64,000 nucleotides of DNA from Parapedobacter koreensis (GTDB taxonomy: Bacteria > Bacteroidota > Bacteroidia > Sphingobacteriales > Sphingobacteriaceae), in contig NZ_FNZR01000002.1 of the NCBI RefSeq assembly GCF_900109365.1, positions 186,001 through 250,000 of the forward strand, given 5' to 3'. The position numbers were made by a program, and so were the translations under genes. This document shows positions 1-8,326 of this stretch, in pieces. Under the pieces are notes generated by a model. That model was given only the letters and a program-made list of their open reading frames with translations, was not told the DNA's origin and did not search any database. Positions within the stretch are counted from its first letter, which is position 1, and each line of letters opens with the position of its first letter.

Positions 1-1
1 C

Positions 2-493
2 AAAAGCCAGGATCCGAGCGTTACCCTCTCGTTTTATACCAAACAGCGGCTCGATGAAACCACGGCCGCGGACGGTATCCGACTGGAGGAGCGAACGGAA
101 GTAAAGAAGGTGACCCACGGTGGCAATGGTGCCTTCCGCATACATACCGGCAGCGGCTATTATGAGTCGCCTACCCCGCCCATACTTGCGACGGGATTCA
201 AGGGAGGCGAGGAGCAGATCCACGATTTATTCTACAACACTGGTGGCCGCCCGCAGCTTAATGAATGGGATGAATCCACGAGGACACCCAACCTCTACCT
301 TGCCGGCCCGCACGTGATGCACCAGAACGTAATTTTCTGCTTCATCTACAAATTCCGGCAGCGATTTGGCATCGTGGCTCACCGGATAGCCACCCAGCTC
401 GGTATGGATACTGATGCGGCTGTCAAACTGTACCGCCGCCACAACATGTTCCTCGATGACCTTTCCTGCTGCCAAGAGGATTGCAAATGTTAA
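2..493 (+). CDS. FAD/NAD(P)-dependent oxidoreductase, C-terminal part
   Basis: The reading frame is open from the left edge, so only the last ~163 residues are present. The segment TPPILATGF followed by TPNLYLAGP and an Arg-rich helix is typical of the C-terminal half of flavin monooxygenase/thioredoxin-reductase-like flavoproteins, where the last GP/GD motif contacts FAD. The protein ends in a striking Cys cluster, LSCCQEDCKC, with five Cys in the last ten residues; this could bind a metal or act as a redox relay (inference). It is followed after 12 nt by a small LTD-like gene and then an ACR3-like permease, probably one operon. The N-terminal FAD-binding motif lies outside the window, so substrate and exact subfamily cannot be given. 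Confidence 0.75.
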   Translation, partial: KSQDPSVTLSFYTKQRLDETTAADGIRLEERTEVKKVTHGGNGAFRIHTGSGYYESPTPPILATGFKGGEEQIHDLFYNTGGRPQLNEWDESTRTPNLYLAGPHVMHQNVIFCFIYKFRQRFGIVAHRIATQLGMDTDAAVKLYRRHNMFLDDLSCCQEDCKC

Positions 494-505
494 CCGGAAT
501 TTGAT

Positions 506-871
506 ATGGATATCACGATAGTTCACTATATCGCACCCGGAAAGGCAGGTGAAAGGCTGCAGCTGCATATCCATGCAACCGTGGACCTCAGAAGTTTCAC
601 GGTTTCCGACAGTCTTGGGCACAGCTTCGGCTTTGGCGACCGCCGGGACGTACCGGGAGACAAGATCGTGCTCTACACCGGAAAGGGCACACCGTATTCC
701 ATCGGTCCAGAGGAAAACGACGACCCGGTGGAAACCATCCATGTTTTTTATTGGGATACGGACACCGACGGCTGGGACACGGAAACCACGACCGTGTCCA
801 TCTCCGATGGAAAGGATATCGACACCTATAAGCTCGGGGAGCTGCTGTATGTTCCACCCGCGATTGATTGA
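506..871 (+). CDS. Small lamin-tail-like (LTD) domain protein
   Basis: A 121-residue protein with no signal peptide or membrane segment. The order of a beta-rich start, LYTGKGTPYSIG near residues 51-62, an aromatic YWDTDTDGWDTE stretch and a VSISDG turn resembles the lamin-tail domain, an Ig-like fold in which a GxG-type loop precedes a W-x-N/D-T-x-D strand. The domain assignment is by eye and moderately secure. It lies between a flavoprotein gene (12-nt gap) and a permease gene, so it is probably co-transcribed with them. LTD domains in bacteria are often binding modules; no enzymatic residues are visible. Confidence 0.6.
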   Translation: MDITIVHYIAPGKAGERLQLHIHATVDLRSFTVSDSLGHSFGFGDRRDVPGDKIVLYTGKGTPYSIGPEENDDPVETIHVFYWDTDTDGWDTETTTVSISDGKDIDTYKLGELLYVPPAID

Positions 872-945
872 TAGGTTCTATGCCGACCCCGCAAAACCAT
901 GGTATCCACACATTCCCTCAAAGATACCCGAAGCTTTATCAAGAC

Positions 946-1890
946 ATGAACGATAACCCCACCAGCTTTTACACCACCGCGCTTATCGTTGCCGGTATCC
1001 TTGCCGGTTCCGCAATCGGATCCATCGCTCCGGCTACAGGCGAACTGCTCGGGAACTATGTTGACCACGTTGTGCTCACACTGGTGGGTCTTTTATTCTT
1101 TGAGGTCAGATTTGAAATCCTGGCACGGGCACGCAGATACCTGCTATTCCTTACCGTAGCGTGGGTGGCCAATTTCATTATCATCTCAACCCTCGGCTTT
1201 CTGGTTGCCTCCCTCTTCCTTTCAGGGCAGCCGCTCTTTTTTACCGGCTTGCTGATTTACTTCATGGCGCCCTGCACCGACTGGATGCTTGGTTTTACCA
1301 AGCTTGCCAATGGCAATGTGACGCTCGGTGCCATCCTGATTCCCGTCAATATGGTAACGCAGCTTTTCCTCTATCCGGTCTACCTCTGGCTGTTTGCCGC
1401 CAAACAGGTTGAGCTGCCGGTATCCCTGTTGGATACGGTTATACACTGGTTCCTGATGCCGTTTGCGGGTGCGGTTATCCTGAGAATGATCCTTAAAATC
1501 CTTTTGCCCGCAAAGCTGTTCGACCGGTCCGTGGCGCTGGCGGGTGCTTCCACACCATACGTCATCGCCCTGCTGGTCACGCTGATCTTTTCCGCCAATG
1601 TCGGTATCATCCTTGATCACGCGGGCACTTTTGCCATCATCCTGCTCGCTGTCTTCCTGTTTTTTGTGACCACTTATTTTATCGGTGAAGGATTATCGAA
1701 CCTCTTCGGGTTCTCCCGCCCGGAACGTGTCCTGCTAGCCATGACCACCGCCGCCCGTAATGCACCCCTCATGCTCGGCGTGACCGTGGTAACCCTCCCC
1801 GGGCAACCGCTTATCTATGCCGCGATCATCATAGGCATGTTGGTTGAGTTCCCCCACCTTACCGCGCTTACCCATCTACTCCGGAAATAG
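946..1890 (+). CDS. ACR3/bile-acid-symporter-like permease
   Basis: An integral membrane protein of about 314 residues with roughly ten hydrophobic segments. The APCTDWMLGFTKLA segment matches the ACR3 family signature APCTAM, including the conserved Cys of TM4 that is essential in arsenite-efflux members. A frame open to 868 exists, but the ATG at 946 (MNDNPTSF) lies just before the first hydrophobic segment and is the better start. The family exports arsenite or, in relatives, takes up organic anions with sodium. No arsR or arsC gene is visible, so an arsenic role is not proved. The gene follows the LTD-like gene and converges on the zinc operon. Confidence 0.75.
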   Translation: MNDNPTSFYTTALIVAGILAGSAIGSIAPATGELLGNYVDHVVLTLVGLLFFEVRFEILARARRYLLFLTVAWVANFIIISTLGFLVASLFLSGQPLFFTGLLIYFMAPCTDWMLGFTKLANGNVTLGAILIPVNMVTQLFLYPVYLWLFAAKQVELPVSLLDTVIHWFLMPFAGAVILRMILKILLPAKLFDRSVALAGASTPYVIALLVTLIFSANVGIILDHAGTFAIILLAVFLFFVTTYFIGEGLSNLFGFSRPERVLLAMTTAARNAPLMLGVTVVTLPGQPLIYAAIIIGMLVEFPHLTALTHLLRK

Positions 1891-1918
1891 GATATTTCCG
1901 ATGGTGCCTGATTTCGAA

Positions 1919-1945
1919 TCCGCTATGTGGTTATTACGTAGCGGA
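1919..1945. terminator. Bidirectional hairpin between convergent units
   Basis: TCCGCTATGT (1919-1928) pairs with ACGTAGCGGA (1936-1945) around a 7-nt loop; nine pairs are Watson-Crick and one is G-U. An outer GATTT/AAATC pairing can extend it. It sits in the 110-nt gap between the permease stop and the end of the minus-strand operon. There is no long U-tract, so it could also be an mRNA-stabilising structure. Confidence 0.5.
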
Positions 1946-2000
1946 GCAAATCCTGATTGAAACGCATGCACTCCATCCGCTGCATCCTGCATCGGAATGA

Positions 2001-2417
2001 TCATTGCCATGTATCACCCCCATACTCCGTATAGTTGTTTTTGGTCTCCACCAACTTAACCTTGTGCAGGCTTATCCCTGCAGCCGCTACCAAGGCCTCC
2101 AGTTGGTGGAAGATCTCCCCCGCCAGTACTTCCGTCGAGGTCGGCAGCCCTTCCAGAAATGCCACGTTTTCATTGAGGTTGCGATGGTCCAGCAGGTCCA
2201 CCACGTGTTCCCTTATAATATGGCCCAGGATGCCAAGATCGATTAGGTAGCCCGTCTCCGGGTTTATTTCCCCCGAGACCGTGACAAACAGTTCATAATT
2301 GTGTCCATGGATGCCTGCACATTTACCGTACAGCCGCATGTTCTCTTCCCTTGAAAGCGCTTTATTGTACATGAAATGGGCAGCGCTGAACCGTTCGCGC
2401 CGGGTCACGTAGATCAT
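2001..2417 (-). CDS. queD: 6-carboxytetrahydropterin synthase-like protein (QueD/PTPS family)
   Basis: A 138-residue protein of the 6-pyruvoyl-tetrahydropterin synthase fold, which converts 7,8-dihydroneopterin triphosphate for preQ0/queuosine synthesis (family knowledge). The zinc triad is visible as H14 (in FSAAH), H37 and H39 (GIHGHNY), and the catalytic Cys is C33 (GKCAG). The ATG at 2417 overlaps the stop of the upstream COG0523 gene by four bases (ATGA), which favours it over a start at 2480 and implies translational coupling. It is the last gene of the putative zinc-starvation operon. It acts downstream of GTP cyclohydrolase I, also encoded here, so the two could form a short zinc-limited pterin pathway. 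Whether a second copy exists elsewhere cannot be seen. Confidence 0.88.
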   Translation of the reverse strand: MIYVTRRERFSAAHFMYNKALSREENMRLYGKCAGIHGHNYELFVTVSGEINPETGYLIDLGILGHIIREHVVDLLDHRNLNENVAFLEGLPTSTEVLAGEIFHQLEALVAAAGISLHKVKLVETKNNYTEYGGDTWQ

Positions 2418-3487
2418 ATGCCGGCCTCCGTTTCCTTTTTTTGCAGGCTGGATGCCGTTTTGTCCTGCTGCGGCAGGCAAGCATGCAGCATCGTTTCGAT
2501 GTCCAGGTCATCAAGGCCCTTGCCTATAAACACAAGGCGGTTGGAGGGTACCTCTTCTCTCCCCCACGGCGGGCCGTCCTCGATACCCAGCCGCCCGCCG
2601 ACGGATTGGACGAACGTGCGCTTGGTTTTGCCCGGAATCCGCTCGTAAAGCACCCCCTTCATCCGGTAGACGGTATCCCCATGCACCATGAAAAACGAAT
2701 ACAGGGTGAGGAACAGCTTGACGATATCCAGTTCTTCTGTAATTTCAAACGATTGGGAAGAAACATCGCCGTGCCGATGGTGACCGGTATGCCGGCCGAG
2801 TGTCCTGTCCGTATCACCCTTACCCGGGTTGGGGCTTACGTGGAAGACCATAGGCGCCGGTTTGTAGAATACCTGCCCGATCCGGTCCATCGGAAAACTC
2901 CCGGCCTGCCCGACAAATACTTGAGCAAAGGGATTGAGGCGTGCCAGCCGTTGTTCCAACGATTCTACATGACCGGCATGTACCAGGTCGGTTTTGTTGA
3001 TGACGATCACATCGCTCGCCGTGACCTGCCGCATGGCTTCGTCCCTGTCCTCCAACTGGTCCTCAATGATTTCGGCGTCCACCAGACAGACCATCCGTTT
3101 CAGCGGGAAAACGGACTTGATGACCGGATGCGAAATGAATGGTTCCGCTACGGCTCCCGGCATGGCCAGTCCGGTGCATTCGATGATGAGTTCGTCGAAC
3201 CCGTCCCGCTGCCTATGCATCTGTTCGATGGCATCATAAAGGCTGCCGTTGAGTGAGCAGCACAGGCAACCGTTCTCCAGCTCGATGAAGTCGTCGGGCC
3301 GGCGGGTAATCAGCTGCCCATCGATGCCCGTTTCGCCGATCTCGTTTTCTATGATCGCGTAACGTGTGTCCGGGTTCGCCGCCATCAAACTATTTAGAAA
3401 CGTTGTTTTTCCTGCGCCGAGATACCCGGTGAGGATGGTTACCGGCCGGGTATCGCTTCCAGTCGGGTTCTTATTGTGCTTATCCAT
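2414..3487 (-). CDS. COG0523/CobW-type G3E GTPase, putative zinc metallochaperone (first copy)
   Basis: A 357-residue GTPase. The P-loop GYLGAGKTT is at residues 21-29, the family metal motif C-x-C-C (GCLCC) gives C74, C76 and C77, NKTD is at 164-167 and a CobW C-terminal domain follows. A His-rich stretch near residues 233-239 (GRHTGHHRHG) could bind metal and is typical of zinc-linked COG0523 proteins. These GTPases (YciC, ZigA, ZNG1 types) are thought to deliver zinc to client enzymes under starvation. The gene overlaps cysS upstream by 8 bp and the QueD gene downstream by 4 bp, placing it between two zinc enzymes that are possible clients. A cobalt or nitrile-hydratase role is unlikely in this context. 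Confidence 0.9.
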   Translation of the reverse strand: MDKHNKNPTGSDTRPVTILTGYLGAGKTTFLNSLMAANPDTRYAIIENEIGETGIDGQLITRRPDDFIELENGCLCCSLNGSLYDAIEQMHRQRDGFDELIIECTGLAMPGAVAEPFISHPVIKSVFPLKRMVCLVDAEIIEDQLEDRDEAMRQVTASDVIVINKTDLVHAGHVESLEQRLARLNPFAQVFVGQAGSFPMDRIGQVFYKPAPMVFHVSPNPGKGDTDRTLGRHTGHHRHGDVSSQSFEITEELDIVKLFLTLYSFFMVHGDTVYRMKGVLYERIPGKTKRTFVQSVGGRLGIEDGPPWGREEVPSNRLVFIGKGLDDLDIETMLHACLPQQDKTASSLQKKETEAGI

Positions 3488-5003
3488 GGCTGTCCTCCAT
3501 TTTTATGGTAGTCTTATCCGGTGCCGGATCATTCACCGTAATGCCGAGTTTGATGAGCCTGTCACGGATATAATCGGAAAGTGAGTAATTCCGTTCCTCC
3601 CTCGCCCTCGACCTGAGTTCTCCTAACAGACCAAGCAGCTCCCCTGTTCTGTCGGTTTCCGCTGATTCCTGTCTATCCACTATACCAAGTACCTCATCCA
3701 TGAAACCCCGGAAGGTCAGCAACGCTTTCTGCCACGTTCCGGCATTCAGCGGAATTGCCACAAAGTTTGCCCGGATCCATTGGATTGCCTTGCCAAGCGT
3801 GAAAAGCACGGCTATCGCCTTGGCCGTATTGAAATCGTCTCCCATGGCCGCATAACATGCATCGCACTGGAAATCGACCTGCATGTCCAGCGACATGTCC
3901 GGCTTACCCAACGGGAGCTGCTCCATTTCATCGAGCATACGCAGGTATCCGTTGAGCCTTTCCAGTCCCGATTCTGCAGCCCCAAGGCCTTTGTTCGAGA
4001 AATCAAGCTCATTGCCGTAATGGGCCTGGAGCATGAACATCCGCACCGCCAGGGGTCTGTAAGCTTTTTCCAGCAGTGGGTGGTCACCGGAGAACAGCTG
4101 ACCAAGGGAAATGAAATTGCCTTTGGATTTTGCCATTTTCTGTCCCTCCAGGGTGACCATGTTATTGTGTATCCAGTAACGTACTGGAGCCTTGCCATAG
4201 GCGGCTTTCGCCTGCGCGATTTCCGCCTCGTGGTGCGGGAACCGGAGATCCATGCCCCCGCCGTGGATATCAAACGGCAGGCCGAGGTACTTGATGCTCA
4301 TGGCCGTGCACTCGATGTGCCAGCCCGGGAAACCGCGACCCCAGGGAGAATCCCATTGCATGATGTGGGAAGGCTCCGCGCTCTTCCACAGGGCAAAGTC
4401 CTCCGCGTTCTTCTTTCCGTCGCCCCCTTCCAGATCCCTCGTCCCGGAGATCTGCCCGCCAAGCGACCGCCCCGAAAGTTCACCGTAGGGGTATTCCGCC
4501 GCATAGCGGTGCACATCGAAATAAACGGATCCATCGCTCACATAGGCGAACCCCCGGTCGATTATCCGGGAAATTATGGAAATCTGGTCCGGGATATGCC
4601 CGGATGCCTGCGGTTCGATGGACGGGGGCCGTACACCCAGCTGACGCATGGTATCCCGGTACACGTTGGTATAATGCTGCGCCACCTCCATCGGTTCCAG
4701 TTGCTCGATCCGTGCGCGGCGGGCGATCTTGTCTTCCCCGCGCTCGTTCACCTCATCCTCAAGGTGCCCCACATCGGTGATGTTCCGAACATAGCGCACG
4801 TTGTAGCCCAGGAAGGTGAAATACCGGAAGATGGTATCAAAGGCGATGGCCGAGCGGCCATGGCCGAGGTGCGGCTCCCCATAGACCGTGGGACCGCACA
4901 CGTACATGCCCACCCTGCCGGAATGCAGGGGAACGAACGGTTCCTTTTTCCTCGTCAGTGAATTGTGTATATGAATGGGGTATTTATCGGATATCGTGTG
5001 CAT
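3480..5003 (-). CDS. cysS: Cysteinyl-tRNA synthetase
   Basis: A 507-residue class I aminoacyl-tRNA synthetase that charges tRNA-Cys. HLGH is at residues 45-48 and the KMSKS loop reads KMAKS at 289-293. By alignment with the E. coli enzyme the four zinc ligands are kept as C36 (YVCGP), C232 (HIECT), H257 and E261 (FPHHEAE). The zinc directly binds the cysteine substrate, so this is an obligate zinc enzyme. It sits inside the COG0523/Zur operon, 6 nt after a 29-codon ORF and overlapping a COG0523 gene. A cysS in such a setting is often a second copy; whether this is the only one in the genome is not visible here. Confidence 0.95.
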   Translation of the reverse strand: MHTISDKYPIHIHNSLTRKKEPFVPLHSGRVGMYVCGPTVYGEPHLGHGRSAIAFDTIFRYFTFLGYNVRYVRNITDVGHLEDEVNERGEDKIARRARIEQLEPMEVAQHYTNVYRDTMRQLGVRPPSIEPQASGHIPDQISIISRIIDRGFAYVSDGSVYFDVHRYAAEYPYGELSGRSLGGQISGTRDLEGGDGKKNAEDFALWKSAEPSHIMQWDSPWGRGFPGWHIECTAMSIKYLGLPFDIHGGGMDLRFPHHEAEIAQAKAAYGKAPVRYWIHNNMVTLEGQKMAKSKGNFISLGQLFSGDHPLLEKAYRPLAVRMFMLQAHYGNELDFSNKGLGAAESGLERLNGYLRMLDEMEQLPLGKPDMSLDMQVDFQCDACYAAMGDDFNTAKAIAVLFTLGKAIQWIRANFVAIPLNAGTWQKALLTFRGFMDEVLGIVDRQESAETDRTGELLGLLGELRSRAREERNYSLSDYIRDRLIKLGITVNDPAPDKTTIKMEDSHG

Positions 5004-5009
5004 GGTGTA

Positions 5010-5099
5010 TCAAAGGTTTCTAAATGCTTCGGTGTGCAGGATGGAATGCGATTCCTCTCCCGGGTATTCGGCTTTGACGTATTTTTCAATTTCTTCCAT
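5010..5099 (-). CDS. Predicted 29-residue acidic peptide between zur and cysS
   Basis: A complete ATG-to-TGA frame of 29 codons fills an otherwise unexplained 108-nt gap: it begins 12 nt after the Fur-family stop and ends 6 nt before the cysS ATG. The peptide starts MEEIEKYVKAEYPGEE and contains SHSILHTEAF. It is amphipathic, acidic, holds two His and has no Cys, membrane segment or signal. All other genes of the operon abut or overlap, which makes a translated small gene likely. No family is recognised. It may be a regulatory leader for cysS, a small metal-handling peptide, or non-functional. Confidence 0.45.
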   Translation of the reverse strand: MEEIEKYVKAEYPGEESHSILHTEAFRNL

Positions 5100-5111
5100 C
5101 CGTTCAGGTTT

Positions 5112-5543
5112 TTATGGCACACGGTTGATAGCCTTATCGGAAGCGCGCCGCAGACAGTCATTGCAGGTTCCTGAAAACAACAGAACCGCATCCTCGACAA
5201 GGCAATCCCGCATGGTTGCCATGTAGGATTCCGGCAACTCGGGCAAACCCTGCACCGTCCCGCAATTCCGGCACCGGAAATGAGGATGCAATGCCGAACA
5301 TTCTGGATGGTATATGTAACGTCCTATGCCGTCGATGTCCACGAACCTTTCGATCAGGCCATGCGAATGGAAATCACCCAGTACGCGGTAGATGGTCACC
5401 CGATCCTCCTGATAACGGAACCGTGATCCCAATTCGGGAACGGAAAAGGATTTCCGCGAACCCATGAGAATTTTAAGTATCATAAGCCGGAGCCGGGTCG
5501 CCTTCAGCCCATGATCCCTGAGCAATTTCGCTAAATCTTCCAT
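5112..5543 (-). CDS. zur: Fur-family metalloregulator, probable zinc-uptake repressor Zur
   Basis: A 143-residue Fur-family protein. The N-terminal winged helix includes RVTIYRVL (residues 48-55), the DNA-recognition region. The dimerisation domain has H86-P-H88-F-x-C91-x-x-C94, and a second CxxC pair lies at C127/C130, forming the usual structural zinc site. Fur-family subtypes are hard to separate by sequence. Zur is inferred because the gene lies inside an operon of two COG0523 GTPases and zinc enzymes, and because Zur commonly autoregulates such sets. It lies 11 nt downstream of folE. Iron (Fur) or peroxide (PerR) sensing are the alternatives. Confidence 0.82.
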   Translation of the reverse strand: MEDLAKLLRDHGLKATRLRLMILKILMGSRKSFSVPELGSRFRYQEDRVTIYRVLGDFHSHGLIERFVDIDGIGRYIYHPECSALHPHFRCRNCGTVQGLPELPESYMATMRDCLVEDAVLLFSGTCNDCLRRASDKAINRVP

Positions 5544-5554
5544 GGCGCTTTTTT

Positions 5555-6214
5555 TTAAACCATCCTTAGGAATTCATCCCGTAATTTCTGGTCCGCAAAT
5601 AACCCACCGTATTCCAGTGTCGTCGTCCTGCTGTGCGGATCGCGTATGCCGCGCGCGGAAACGCACAGGTGCTCGGCTTCCACCACGACTATCACGTTTT
5701 CGGTGGAGAGTGCCCGTTTTAGTTCATTGAATACCTGGAGCGTCAGCCGCTCCTGTACCTGCGGCCGGCGGGAATAGTACTCCACAATGCGGTTGATCTT
5801 GGACAGGCCGATGACTTTTTCGCCCGCAATGTAGCCCACATGTGCCCGCCCGATAATCGGCAGGAAATGGTGTTCGCAGGCGGATGACACGTCGATGTCC
5901 TTCTCGACGAGCATCCTGCCGTATCCGTATTTGTTTTCGAACACCGACAAGTTCGGCCTGTTCGCAGGATCCAGTCCCCGGAAAAGTTCCCTCACGTACA
6001 TCTTCGCCACGCGGTGGGGCGTACCCCTTAGGCTATCGTCCGTCAGGTCAAGGCCAAGTTCCTCCATGATGGCCGCAAAATGGCGGGCGATGTTCGCTAT
6101 TTTCTCCTCGTCCGGCTTGTCAAATGCATCGGGCCGCAGGGGTGTATCAATGGAGGTCATGATATGGGCATCCCCCATCTCGTCCACCAGCAGTTGTTCG
6201 GTTTCTTCTTGCAT
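5555..6214 (-). CDS. folE: GTP cyclohydrolase I (zinc-dependent FolE type)
   Basis: Catalyses GTP to 7,8-dihydroneopterin triphosphate, the entry step to folate and to queuosine. From the chosen ATG at 6214 the protein has 219 residues. The zinc ligands are all present: C113 and H116 in ACEHHF and C184 in HLCVSARG, so this is the classical type and not the zinc-independent FolE2. The frame extends to an ATG at 6262, but that would overlap the preceding yidD-hisI gene by 28 nt and add an unconserved leader. It sits 11 nt upstream of the Fur-family gene. Its product feeds the QueD-like enzyme at the end of the same operon. Confidence 0.94.
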   Translation of the reverse strand: MQEETEQLLVDEMGDAHIMTSIDTPLRPDAFDKPDEEKIANIARHFAAIMEELGLDLTDDSLRGTPHRVAKMYVRELFRGLDPANRPNLSVFENKYGYGRMLVEKDIDVSSACEHHFLPIIGRAHVGYIAGEKVIGLSKINRIVEYYSRRPQVQERLTLQVFNELKRALSTENVIVVVEAEHLCVSARGIRDPHSRTTTLEYGGLFADQKLRDEFLRMV

Positions 6215-6234
6215 CTCTTTTAGTTTTTGGGGCG

Positions 6235-6876
6235 TTATTCCATGCCCCTGATGAATCTCCATTTTCCCGTATCGCTGTCATAATCCCTGTAAAAGCAGGC
6301 CTTTCGGTTCCTGCCGTCCCTGCCGATGGTATGACAGACGCCCTCCCCCCGGAGGGTAACCTGGTACACCAGGGCATCCTGATCGCAGTCTACGAGGATG
6401 CGGTCCACCGATAGCGTATTTCCCGAGGTGGCACCTTTTATCCATAGCTCATTGCGGGAGGTGCTCCAGAAGGCCGCTTTCCCGTGGGCAAGCGTGTAAT
6501 CAAATGCCTCCCGATTGGTATACGCCTGCATGAGTATCTGGCCGGTGGAGAACTCCTGGATGGCTACCGGGATCAGCCCGCCCCTTTTTTCAAACTGGAG
6601 GTCCAGTCCGTCCGTCTCTTCCAGGGTTTCCGGCACCAGGAGTTTCCGGGGTACTGGGTCGTAGCCCGATGTTCCCCAGGGGTGACAATGGGCAAGCCTT
6701 TTCATCCCTATCGATACACCTTTGAGTGCGCCCCATTCGGCGATGGCTTCCACCATGTACTGCGAGCAGGTGGGAATATGGCGGCATGACGGCGGGAACA
6801 GCGGGGAAACCATGAGCTGGTATGCCCGGATGGGCAGGATGGCCAGTTTCCTTGTCAGTGATTGTGTTGTAGCCAT
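6235..6876 (-). CDS. YidD-HisI fusion: membrane insertion factor domain plus phosphoribosyl-AMP cyclohydrolase
   Basis: One uninterrupted 213-codon frame joins two normally separate proteins. Residues 1-78 form a YidD (DUF37) domain with the Cys-containing motif [12 protein letters not shown] (29-40) and the [12 protein letters not shown] signature (65-76). Residues ~95-213 form HisI, the histidine-pathway enzyme that opens the phosphoribosyl-AMP ring: [24 protein letters not shown] and KACFY. The three zinc Cys are C164, C181 and C194. A short insertion separates VCHT from ACFY compared with the usual CHTGRRSCFY. YidD normally helps YidC insert membrane proteins. The gene starts 4 nt after phoA. 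The HisI half fits the zinc theme; the YidD half does not obviously. Confidence 0.9.
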   Translation of the reverse strand: MATTQSLTRKLAILPIRAYQLMVSPLFPPSCRHIPTCSQYMVEAIAEWGALKGVSIGMKRLAHCHPWGTSGYDPVPRKLLVPETLEETDGLDLQFEKRGGLIPVAIQEFSTGQILMQAYTNREAFDYTLAHGKAAFWSTSRNELWIKGATSGNTLSVDRILVDCDQDALVYQVTLRGEGVCHTIGRDGRNRKACFYRDYDSDTGKWRFIRGME

Positions 6877-6880
6877 ATTC

Positions 6881-8290
6881 CTAAACGGTTGTCAATACTC
6901 CGGTTGCCCGGAGCATGTAATCGTGCAGTTCAAAGTTTCTTACGAATGGCATCAGTTCCCCGCTGCCGGAACCGTACATCGCCAGTTCGACGAAATCCCC
7001 GGAGTGGTCCATGCTGCCCCAGCCCACGGAGAGATGGCGTTCCAGCATGCCCGCCAATGCCCTGAACGGAAGGTTCCTCGGATTGTAAAGGCCCGCTTCA
7101 TCCGCTCCCCGGTAGTGTTTGAGCAGCTCGCCTGCGTCTTCCGGCTGGATGGCCACACCGCACGCCGCCTCGATGCGCTCAATGACCTGGGCCACCGTAG
7201 ACCGCGGCGTGATCCCGTTAAGCACCCAGTGATTGGTATGCCTCGCGGTCTGCAGGCGGTCAAAGTTCGCATCCGCTTTACTGCCATAAAACAATCCGGG
7301 ATTGGCGTTCCCATGATCCGTGGTGATGATGATCAGGGTATTCCCGTCCCGGTCTGCAAAATCGATAGCAGCGGCGACGGCATCGTCAAAGGCGAGCTGA
7401 TCGTAAAGCAGGGCCGGGGCATCGTTTGCATGGGCCGCCCAGTCTACCTTGCCCCCCTCCACCTGCAGCGCAAACCCCTCGCTGTTTGCGGATAACCTTT
7501 TCAGCGCGGTGGATGTCATCTCCGCAAGGGAGGGTATGCGCCGCCGCAGTTCCGGGTCGCTGTCCCGGTCAAGGGCAAAAGGTAACCCATCCCCGTGGAA
7601 AACGCCCAGCAGCGGTGCAATCCCGGCCGGGTCGGCCGAAAGCAGCCCATCCCGGTCACGCACCACATCGAAACCACGCTCGATGAACTTCCCAAAAAGG
7701 TCGGTTTTATCCTTGCGCTGGCCTCCATCGAAGAATTCCGTTCCGCCGCCCATCATCACGTCGAACCGCAGGTCGAGGTACGTTTCTGCGATCCGGGGCT
7801 GGTCATCGCGGCTGTTGCTGTTCACGCAGAACCCGGCCGGCGTCGCATGGGTAATCGGTACGGTGGTCACGCAGCCGACAGCTTTACCTGCAGCCTTGAA
7901 TTTCTGCCAGATGGGTTTGTTGAACGAACCGTCGGCATTGACGTTGAGCGACCCGTTGGCTACACGCCGCCCCCCACCCCAGGAGGAGCTCGCCGCCGCC
8001 GAATCGGTGACCAGCGAGCTGGCCGAGGCTGTTTCCATCACCGCCCGTTTTGCCAACCCGCCCCTGTACAGGGACATCCAGTGGCTTTGGAACCCCTCTT
8101 TACGGAACCTTAATTCGTCCGCCATCGTCAGCGTCCCGAGGCTCATTCCGTCGCTGACCATGAAGATAATGTTTTTGGCCCTATCTGCCTGTCTTGGGCC
8201 GACGATCGGTTTACCGAACAGATCCATGGGGCCGGCCAGCGCCGTGCCCGCCGCCAAAGCTGAATTCCTGAAAAAATCCCTGCGTTTCAT
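6881..8290 (-). CDS. phoA: PhoA-type alkaline phosphatase, Tat-exported
   Basis: A 469-residue periplasmic phosphomonoesterase. The N-terminus [20 protein letters not shown] is a twin-arginine signal. The catalytic Ser is S97 in VTDSAAAS and the first metal Asp is D47 in VSDGMS. The other metal ligands appear as DWAAH, TTDHGN and MDHSGD, matching the two-zinc, one-magnesium centre of E. coli PhoA. It lies between a COG0523 GTPase (36 nt) and the YidD-HisI gene (4 nt), so regulation by zinc rather than by phosphate is implied. It might release phosphate or act as a zinc store. No Pho box was looked for successfully. Confidence 0.92.
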   Translation of the reverse strand: MKRRDFFRNSALAAGTALAGPMDLFGKPIVGPRQADRAKNIIFMVSDGMSLGTLTMADELRFRKEGFQSHWMSLYRGGLAKRAVMETASASSLVTDSAAASSSWGGGRRVANGSLNVNADGSFNKPIWQKFKAAGKAVGCVTTVPITHATPAGFCVNSNSRDDQPRIAETYLDLRFDVMMGGGTEFFDGGQRKDKTDLFGKFIERGFDVVRDRDGLLSADPAGIAPLLGVFHGDGLPFALDRDSDPELRRRIPSLAEMTSTALKRLSANSEGFALQVEGGKVDWAAHANDAPALLYDQLAFDDAVAAAIDFADRDGNTLIIITTDHGNANPGLFYGSKADANFDRLQTARHTNHWVLNGITPRSTVAQVIERIEAACGVAIQPEDAGELLKHYRGADEAGLYNPRNLPFRALAGMLERHLSVGWGSMDHSGDFVELAMYGSGSGELMPFVRNFELHDYMLRATGVLTTV

Positions 8291-8326
8291 ATTTTCCTGT
8301 GTTTCCTATTTTATATGATATCGTAA

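Noticed and set aside
3780-4961. Long plus-strand frame (393 codons) opposite cysS
   Set aside because: It lies fully antisense to a gene with all CysRS motifs; its translation has no recognisable domain and is the mirror of G/C-rich codon use.
6722-8318. Long plus-strand frames opposite the yidD-hisI and phoA genes
   Set aside because: Antisense shadows of well-identified genes; no motifs, and no promoter or room for a separate gene.
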